From Liolophura sinensis (lineage: Eukaryota; Mollusca; Polyplacophora; Chitonida; Chitonidae): a stretch of 64,000 nucleotides of DNA. The stretch covers positions 5,458,001 through 5,522,000 of the forward strand of contig NC_088304.1 of the NCBI RefSeq assembly GCF_032854445.1, read 5' to 3'. A model generated the notes under the pieces. The model made no database searches, was not told the origin of the DNA, and saw only the letters and a program-made list of their open reading frames with translations. This document shows positions 57,672-64,000 of the stretch, piece by piece. The translations under genes were made by a program, and so were the position numbers. Position 1 is the stretch's first letter, and each line of letters opens with the position of its first letter.

Positions 57672-58010
57672 ATGAAAAAAATATCGCACATTTGCGTTGT
57701 TGTTTACTTGCTTTGGAAACATCAGGAAGTTTTGTTCCTAGTCTTGTGTTTTTGGCTAGGCTTACAAAAGTTCATGACTCGGCACATTCAAAGAGCCAAG
57801 AGTAAAGCTAGTGCGCTAAATAACAGCGAGCAAACAGAGTTTGACAGTAATCTTGTTAACATGGAAAAGTTGCGTTTAAAAGACCCGCATACGAACGTCT
57901 TTCAATACAAGTTTTTCTTCCTGCAAGGACTTTCAATTTCACGGAAATGTTCAAGTCACTTTGACGGGTACCTTGTCGCAACATGTATATTTTTTAAACC
58001 TGGGACATAG
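57672..58010 (+). other. Open frame of 112 codons with hydrophobic N-terminus
   Basis: ATG 57672 to TAG 58008-58010. The first 35 residues are strongly hydrophobic (VVVYLLW, VLFLVLCFWLGL), followed by a polar part with KASALNNSEQTEFDSN. It is the longest frame here that does not overlap a tandem or known element. No family is recognised and no splice sites are clear. It is a weak candidate for a membrane-protein exon. Confidence 0.22.
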
Positions 58011-58698
58011 TTTCCGCCTAAACACACACAAACATTCAACTTCCCGTGTAAAGAACCATCTGGGGTGAATTGTTTTTGTAAAAACTTGCAATACAAAAAG
58101 CAGATTTTTTTTTCGTTCTAGTTTATATGAATGTAAGCTCACTTCTCACTTCATTCTCACACCGAATGTAATCTAAACCAAGCCTAAAGGTGCAATCTAG
58201 GCCTATGTAAGTTTTTCTTGAAAAAAAGTAAATAAAAATAATACAAAAAATTAAACACATACATATATATTTGGAAACCTTGGGCACATTACATGTATTT
58301 AATTTTTTTTGACACTTTTTTGACATTTTTTTTTCCTTTTTTAAAGTACCGGTATAATGGTTGTGCAGTAATTTACGCAATATGACTGCAAATGTTATTG
58401 CTACCTCACATGCTGTGTAGGTTTACATTGTAGATTTATGTTTTGAAATCAAACTTTGTGCCCTTTATGAATTATTCACCACTTTGCCAGGAAATGCCTC
58501 TTAGTTGCTCCACTGTACGCAATTCTCGTCCCTGTGTAATGGTTTAATTTCCTTCACCCTTCAAAAAGAGGAGCATCTCCAGCAACCAACCTCCACGCCT
58601 ACCCTCATCATGCAACGCATCACACACCGGCCCTATTCTCGCATCATTTCTACAATTGTGAAACACTTGTGTAAAATAATTGCATTTTAGTCTTTCAG
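58011..58698. other. Gene-poor stretch
   Basis: AT-rich, homopolymer-rich DNA. No feature is supported. Confidence 0.35.
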
Positions 58699-58725
58699 TG
58701 GCTGCGGGGCCTACTGTTGACTTAC

Positions 58726-58872
58726 TGTTGCCATTTTAATTTCCTCCGGTGAGTGTGTTTCAGGTACTGTCACAGATACATGTATATACGTATGTGCCCC
58801 AAACCTCCCCCACTTGGTGAAGATGCTCCGTGGTATTATCTGGGAATTCATCAGGGGTAAATATGTATACAT
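58726..58872 (-). CDS. Candidate coding exon with GTAAGT donor
   Basis: Minus strand: ATG 58872 opens 49 codons (MYTYLPLMNSQ..., ...THSPEEIKMAT) to ACA followed by GTAAGT after 58726, phase 0. The frame is open upstream to about 58926. On the plus strand a possible 50-base exon (58699-58750: TTTAGTCTTTCAG acceptor, CTCCG|GTGAGT donor) overlaps it, so at most one is real. Confidence 0.23.
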
Positions 58873-59031
58873 ATCATGTGTACAGGATGTGTCAGACAGA
58901 CTTTCTTTTCGTTTGAATATCGACAATATTGAAATTTAGTGCTTGGCTCCCAGCATGTTTGTATGAGCGTACATATAGCCCCACCGGTAGCTAATTCACT
59001 CTAACGTGGAAAAATAAGTCAACAAAACTAT

Positions 59032-59040
59032 TATAAAAGG
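59032..59040 (+). promoter_or_regulatory. Consensus TATA box
   Basis: TATAAAAGG, followed by GC-rich CGCGACAG and, about 55 bases on, ATGGTTTC. The downstream frame from this ATG is short. It is a candidate core promoter only. Confidence 0.25.
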
Positions 59041-59074
59041 CGCGACAGTTACCTCGACAGGATCTTCTCGATTG

Positions 59075-59475
59075 TCTCCGAATTCTACATGGTTTCTTCT
59101 AGTCTCTGTTCCGTTTTCTTCGGGCTATAGGCTTGATCTTTTCCCGGCTTTGCTCAGTTTTTTTTCGGATTTTCTTTGGTTTTCGGGGGCTTTCCTTGAG
59201 TTTCTTCGGGCTAGGCCTATAAGCTTAGTTTTCTCCTGGTTATCCTCGGTTTTCTGTGTGGTATAGGCTAAGCTCTCAGTGAAATATAGGCCTTTAGCCT
59301 AGGCTCGGTTTCTCCAGGTTCTGTTTCAGACTAGATAGACTCGGTTTCCTCCAGGTTCTTCTCGGATTTCCTCGGGCGCTGCTCGGTTACCTTCCAACCC
59401 TGCTCGGGTATCTTCGGGCTATTCTCGGTTTGCTCCAAATTAGGCTCGGTTTCTTCCGGGCTTTGCTTATGTGGT
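59075..59475. repeat. Degenerate CTCGGTTTCTTCGGGCT repeat
   Basis: Short units of roughly 15-21 bases. On the minus strand each gives GAAACCGAG-type text, so frames show a loose heptad-like EETEP / EQTEN pattern, which continues through a stop codon. It is read as a minisatellite rather than a coiled-coil gene. Confidence 0.65.
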
Positions 59476-59547
59476 GTGGACATCGTGTTCAGTGCATTGC
59501 AAGAAACTCGAAGGTGGAGTTTACACACGTACTGAAAACTCAATCAT

Positions 59548-59571
59548 ATATGTCACTCGTCATCTTCGTCG
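59548..59571 (-). other. Possible terminal exon end
   Basis: Minus strand: TTTTTCTTTCTGTATTAG is a strong acceptor near 59572-59590. The next bases in frame give RTTDEDDE then a stop. No polyadenylation signal is found nearby, and no upstream coding exon is identified. Confidence 0.2.
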
Positions 59572-59575
59572 GTGG

Positions 59576-60239
59576 TTCTCTAATACAGAAAGAAAAACAA
59601 TCCGTTTGAAACAAAAACGGGTACATTTTTGAACGCTGAATAGTTGGGTGTGAATATAGGCATGCAATACAAACTCAAGCTTAGCCCAGGTCCAAGCTGG
59701 ACGTTCCTACCGTCATGACCGTAGCGCCCAGCTTCCACGCGACAGCTTCACTTATAAATTTTTTTATTATGAAATTATCCGCGTGAAAGTCTATATGACC
59801 GAAGCCTGGCGTTACGGGCTAGCTCAAGCTGTCACGCGAAGATTACTAACAATTTAGCTTATATAATTGAATTGATGTATTGTTGCTAGAAGCGACATGT
59901 GTGCAAAGTACGAGTTACCCAACAGTATGATACCAAGGTTGAAAACCACTGATTTGTATTCGTATTACCTTCGCTCATCAGACTGGATTGCTCACTCACA
60001 TTATCCGGAAGGCCCTTCGGAGAAAGACACTAACATATACACGAAGTATAGAGTTACAGCTCGCTGTTTATTGCTCTCACAAAATGTCAACGTTGGTTTT
60101 ATCGTGTGTATACAAGCATTTGCTGGACATTTCAAAGTCGAGATCATTTGCGCAGTACCGTCAATATCAGGGTAGCAAATGATGCGGAAGACACGTCTCC
60201 ATATGTATTGTTCCATTCCACTATATAACATTGACATAA
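59576..60239. other. Unique stretch with overlapping open frames
   Basis: Plus frame 59897-60175 (starts MCAKYELPNSMIPRLKTTD) is non-repetitive but lacks splice evidence. On the minus strand GCGAAG followed by GTAATA (after 59969) has ATG 59978 (MSE plus one base). Nothing firm can be called. Confidence 0.25.
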
Positions 60240-60751
60240 GGGGCGTGGCCGAGTTGTTACATCAGGCGCTTGACTACACTTGAAACATTCATCTGTTATT
60301 TTTTATACAGAAAGTCTGTTGCCTGAGTGATGCTACAATGTGGTCTGCTAGTGCAGCAGATTGTTCTGTTAAATACAACACACATATTCTGTTAATTCAA
60401 CATAAAGATTCTATTAGACTAACGGGACATTATGTTGAATATGACACAGCACTATGTTATAATAACATAATACATTCTAGGATCACTCAGACAACAGACT
60501 TTCTGTTAAAATTAACAGATTAATTTTTTTAAGTTTACCAATCACTATATATTAGACACACGAGAGACGGGTTCAATCCCGGCCTTGGACATGGAATTAT
60601 ATGTTGATTCTCCTCACTCTCAGTGTTCAATGCCCATGAGACTTTGGTGACATTAAATCCTTGAGCCGTCCGCCAGATGAAGCCTACGCGTAGAAATCCT
60701 TTAGTGTATGCATGGCGATGCACCAAATAAAGCAAAAAAAAAAAAAAAAAC
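60240..60751 (+). mobile_element. tRNA-derived SINE split by a MITE, poly-A tail
   Basis: GGGGCGTGGCCGAGTTGTTA at 60240 contains TGGCCGAGTTG, a good A-box in a Leu/Ser-type tRNA start, and GGCGCTTGACTACA. The B-box GACGGGTTCAATCCCGG lies 310 bases later at about 60565. The gap is filled by the inverted-repeat element at 60291-60520. A body follows the B-box and ends in about 17 A (60735-60751). Confidence 0.6.
60291..60520. mobile_element. MITE M2 (230 bp) with about 45-bp inverted ends
   Basis: The left end is ATCTGTTATTTTTTATACAG, AAAGTCTGTTGCCTGAGTGA, TGCT. The right end, reversed, is ATCTGTTAATTTTAACAGAA, AGTCTGTTGTCTGAGTGATC, CT. The centre is rich in CTGTTAA and AACATAA words. No coding capacity is seen. 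The target duplication is unclear. Confidence 0.75.
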
Positions 60752-60825
60752 TTCGGCAATACAGATCTGAGTTTACCTGTCACATTCAGGGTATATGTCT
60801 TTAATTGTCTGCATCTTGATACTCA

Positions 60826-61008
60826 TATCAGGTCCAGCTCATGCTGGCTTCCTCTATGGCAGTTCGTGGGAAGGTCTGCCAGCAACCTGTGGATGGTTGG
60901 CGGTTTCCCCCGGTCTCTCCCCGGATTCCTCCCACCATACTGCTGGCCGCCGTCGTATAAGTGAAACATTCTTGAGTATGGCGTAAAATACAAATAAAAT
61001 AAATGAAT
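60826..61008 (+). mobile_element. SINE-A copy, 5'-truncated
   Basis: AGGTCCAGCTCATGCTGGCT, GGGAAGGTCTGCCAGCAACC, TTCCTCCCACCATACTGCTG, GAGTATGGCGTAAAATACAA, then AAAT-like tail. Confidence 0.85.
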
Positions 61009-61616
61009 TGATATTCATATTCTGTGTGATAGCCTTATAAGGCCTATAATGAAACGCAAGCCATTTTACGACTTAATAATTGACATTTCCTGCAGAAAAT
61101 ATATGAGTGATACAGTTACCCCATTTAAGACCTAGCTTATAAAGGGTTAACTCGAATATCAATGGTCGTATATCAATGGTCGTATTTATGTATATACATA
61201 CACGTAGTAGACAATACTTAACTGAGCATGCATCGTGTTCAAAGCCATTTGAGGGTTGAGCGTATATAGAGTCGATATTGCAAACCTTGAAATTGCCGAT
61301 ATCCATCCATAACAATCGTCATTGTCACGCCCTTAGTTCCAACAAAGACAGACTGCCTGGTGCCTGATCGAACCGTTAGCAAACAACAGGCAGACTCAGG
61401 TAACACGCACAACTTGAATAATGTTGTCGTGCGACGATCCTGCAAGAGAGAATCTGCATGAATGCAATTGTGGACAGTTTTACAATGTTATTGTAAAACT
61501 GATTTTGAGCATAGTATTTTGCACGAGTGGAATTAAAATAACTTCTCCAGAGACATGTATGTTTTGTTCGGATTTATACGCTTACGCACGTATATAAGTG
61601 TAAGGTTTCTTTTGTG
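61009..61616. other. Mostly unique sequence
   Basis: TATCAATGGTCGTA occurs twice near 61157-61184. TATATAAGT at about 61591 is TATA-like and sits just before the 106-bp array. See the separate exon candidate. Confidence 0.35.
61239..61439 (-). CDS. Candidate coding exon after a good acceptor
   Basis: Minus strand: GATTCTCTCTTGCAG ends at 61440. The frame directly after it is open for 66 codons (DRRTTTLFKLCVLPESACC..., ...TIVMDGYRQFQG) to a stop ending at 61239. The only donor-like string is CAATTTCAAG|GTTTGC near 61280, which is weak. It might be a terminal exon, or chance. No domain is recognised. Confidence 0.25.
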   Translation of the reverse strand, partial: DRRTTTLFKLCVLPESACCLLTVRSGTRQSVFVGTKGVTMTIVMDGYRQFQGLQYRLYIRSTLKWL

Positions 61617-62575
61617 ATTATATTATGTATAGAAAGGACTCTGTCCAGCATCCTCTCCGTTACAGAGCAACGCCCATGAAGGAACCAATGTCTTGGAAAT
61701 TCACACAATACCTTATTCCTCTATTATATTATATATAGAAAGGACTCGGTCTAGCATCCTCTCCGTTACAGAGCAACGCCCATGAAGGAACCAATTTCTT
61801 GGAATTTCACACAATACCTTATTCCTCGATTATATTATATATAGAAAGGACTCGGTCTAGCATCCTCTCCGTTACAGAGCAACGCCCATGAAGGAACCAA
61901 TGTCTTGGAATTTCACACAATACCTTATTCCTCGATTATATTATATATAGAAAGGACTCGGTCTAGCATCCTCTCCGTTACAGAGCAACGCCCATGAAGG
62001 AACCAATGTCTTGGAATTTCACACAATACCTTATTCCTCGATTATATTATATATAGAAAGGACTCGGTCTAGCATCCTCTCCGTTACAGAGCAACACCAA
62101 TGAAGGAACCAATGTCTTGGAATTTCACACAATACCTTTTTCCTCGATTATATTATATATAGAAAGGACTCGGTCTAGCATCCTCTCCGTTACAGAGCAA
62201 CGCCCATGAAGGAACCAATGTCTTGGAATTTCACACAATACCTTTTTCCTCGATTATATTATATATAGAAAGGACTCGGTCTAGCATCCTCTCCGTTACA
62301 GAGCAACGCCCATGGAGGAACCAATGTCTTGGAATTTCACACAATACCTTTTTCCTCGATTATATTATATATAGAAAGGACTCGGTCTAGCATCCTCTCC
62401 GTTACAGAGCAACGCCAATGAAGGAACCAATGTCTTGGAAATTCACACAATACCTTATTCCTCGATTATATTATATATAGAAAGGACTCGGTCTAGCATC
62501 CTCTCCGTTACAGAGCAACGCCTATGAAGGAACCAATGTCTTGGAATTTCACCGAATACTACATTCCTCGATGCT
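61617..62575. repeat. 106-bp tandem array, about 9 copies
   Basis: CTCTCCGTTACAGAGCAACG starts at 61653, 61759, 61865 and onward at 106-base steps. The unit continues CCCATGAAGGAACCAATGTC, TTGGAATTTCACACAATACC, TTATTCCTCGATTATATTAT, ATATAGAAAGGACTCGGTCT. Units are nearly identical except for the first and last, a sign of recent homogenisation. Confidence 0.95.
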
Positions 62576-63099
62576 GAAGCACCTTTCATGGTTGTGTTTC
62601 GAGTATAATTTTTCGATCAGGTATTCAAGAATCATTCAGAACTAGTTTTGCAGTTATTGACCGTGACAATGTACTTTTTTTTTTTTACATATCTAGGGAA
62701 TCCACTACGCGCGCAAAGCTGCATTGCAGTATGGAATTGCACGAAAAAATGATTTCGATATAAAACCTTGTCAAATCTAACCAGTCAAAATGAAATTGTT
62801 TCCATCACTCTGTATACTTCTATATGTTAATTATTTATTTTATATACCTAAATGACCTCAAATGTCGATCAAAAATATACATTAGAGGTCGCTCTTCTGT
62901 ATGTCATAAAATGTTACCTTTGGTGCTAAAACTTACATTTTTCCTGTAAGATATCATCCTACTTTGCAACAACAACAAAAAAGAACTATCAAAATCGCTA
63001 AAAATGAGCAACTTTGTCATGAACGAAAATTTAGGCCATTTAGAGTATGTCATTAATGATTAACATCGTGTTTTTCATATTTTTTAAACTTAAATACGA
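62576..63099. other. Gene-poor stretch
   Basis: AT-rich unique DNA. No feature is seen. Confidence 0.35.
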
Positions 63100-63245
63100 C
63101 GCTGATTTACGGTTGGAGAAGACTGAATGTTCCGTGCCTCACAGTCCTAACTGAAAGCCGCAGGTCAATCAGGGCAAGCTGGATTCGAGCCTTTGACCTC
63201 GCTAACCAGGGGCCGATCAGCTGCCCGCGGGGCGTCCCGTTATTA
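63100..63245 (-). mobile_element. Possible tRNA-derived SINE remnant
   Basis: On the minus strand GGCTCGAATCCAGC is B-box-like, preceded by CCCCTGGTTAGCGAGGTCAA. The following text (GTAAATCAGCGTCGTATTTA) may be the tail region. A single copy here. Confidence 0.35.
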
Positions 63246-63514
63246 TCAAACAGCGGTGATCTCTCTGTCGCTTTGAGTGATAGTTAAAACCAGAACAGAC
63301 AAATGCATTAGTGAATGTAAACAAAAGCCAGTGAGGGTGGCACAGGGAGCAGGATGTGAGGGACTGAAAAAGACTGCAACATGTTCACTGCAACAATTTG
63401 ACCGACGTAGATCCCCACTGTTCCTTTGTATTGTTCATTTATTTTGGTATTAAGTGCGATCGAAGGGGACAAATAGCCGCACGTATATGCCCGCCACATT
63501 TGAATCGTAATAAC

Positions 63515-63545
63515 GGGGGCGGGGGTGGGGGGTGGGGGTGGGGGG
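63515..63545 (+). other. G-quadruplex-forming tract
   Basis: Five G runs of five or six bases separated by single C or T. This satisfies the usual intramolecular G-quadruplex pattern with the shortest loops. The two flanks are ordinary sequence. Confidence 0.85.
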
Positions 63546-63580
63546 TGTATTATAAATATGTATTTATTTTCCGGAACAAA

Positions 63581-63735
63581 GGTAGACATCCTGCATGCGC
63601 CTATATAGAGGATTCCATATCAGTGCTATTGGCGGCTGGCAATTCCCCATACATATAAGGTAGACATCCTGCATGCGCCTATATAGAGGATTCCATATAA
63701 GTGTTATTGGCGGCTGGCAATTCCCCATACATCAC
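63581..63735. repeat. 78-bp direct duplication
   Basis: Two near-identical copies, starting GGTAGACATCCTGCATGCGC at 63581 and 63659, each with CTATATAGAGG (TATA-like) and GGCGGCTGGCAATTCCCC. Confidence 0.93.
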
Positions 63736-63782
63736 GACTCGTACGGTATCTGATGTACATTGTGTTTATCCCCCAAACCAAT

Positions 63783-64000
63783 AAACATTTGGCAAACCTA
63801 ACAAACATCTCCCAAACCTAACAAACATCTCCCAAACCTAACAAAAACATCTCCCAAACCTAACAAACATCTCCCAAACCTAACAAAAACATCTCCCAAA
63901 CCTAACAAACATCTCCCAAACCTAACAAACATCTCCCAAACCTAACAAAAACATCTCCCAAACCTAACAAAAACATCTCCCTAACCTAACAAACATCTCC
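63783..64000. repeat. 20/22-bp minisatellite running off the window
   Basis: CCCAAACCTAACAAACATCT alternates with a two-base-longer form (AAAAACATCT). About ten copies are visible and the array continues past the right edge. Confidence 0.94.

Noticed and set aside
59072-59543. Heptad-like coiled-coil protein on the minus strand
   Set aside because: The pattern comes from a degenerate short tandem repeat, continues through a stop codon, and appears in more than one frame.
63783-64000. Telomere
   Set aside because: The unit is 20-22 bases and lacks tandem CCCTAA; only a fragment of the word is present.

Overview
This is nuclear DNA from an animal, most likely a mollusc or a related lophotrochozoan. 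The sequence is AT-rich with long stretches free of convincing coding sequence. It holds many short interspersed elements with tRNA-like heads, including a family ending in (AAAT)n whose body reads, in reverse, as a TTTATTT-ATTGGTGTTTTACGCC start. It also holds many minisatellites and MITE-like inverted-repeat elements. The clade is inferred from my memory of similar repeats in mollusc sequence and was not searched. There is no bacterial operon structure, no CRISPR array and no recognisable full-length protein gene.

Layout. 0-7 kb: a probable minus-strand coding exon at the left edge (1-100), a second candidate exon at 5728-5781, SINE copies and a 46-bp minisatellite. 7-15 kb: a TATA-like site, a 64-bp minisatellite (8.3-9.7 kb), SINEs, a 25-bp array and a 40-bp array. 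15-31 kb: dispersed repeats, a long inverted-repeat element (18.3-18.8 kb), a 50-bp array (22.4-23.0 kb), candidate exons near 20.5 and 23.7 kb, and a 108-bp array at 30-31 kb. 31-35 kb: a 147-bp array whose unit carries a tRNA B-box-like motif, then a GC-rich 34-bp array of about 45 copies. 35-43 kb: a MITE, an 81-bp array, other minisatellites, and the two best splice-bounded exon candidates (37909-38004 and 41126-41230, both minus). 43.7-48.7 kb: a 5-kb satellite of 56/62-bp monomers with a 1045-bp higher-order period. 50-55 kb: minisatellites with palindromic units. 55-64 kb: candidate exons, a MITE nested in a SINE, a 106-bp array, a G-quadruplex tract and a 20/22-bp array that runs off the right edge.

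How the parts may fit together. The minus strand carries several splice-donor-like sites preceded by an ATG in a frame that leaves one base over (phase 1). The exon at the left edge is open only if entered in phase 1. The simplest reading is that much of the window is large 5' introns of one minus-strand gene with one or more alternative first exons, the rest of the gene lying beyond base 1. This is a hypothesis from sequence reading alone. No protein family could be assigned. Long open frames inside the tandem arrays are by-products of repetition, not genes.
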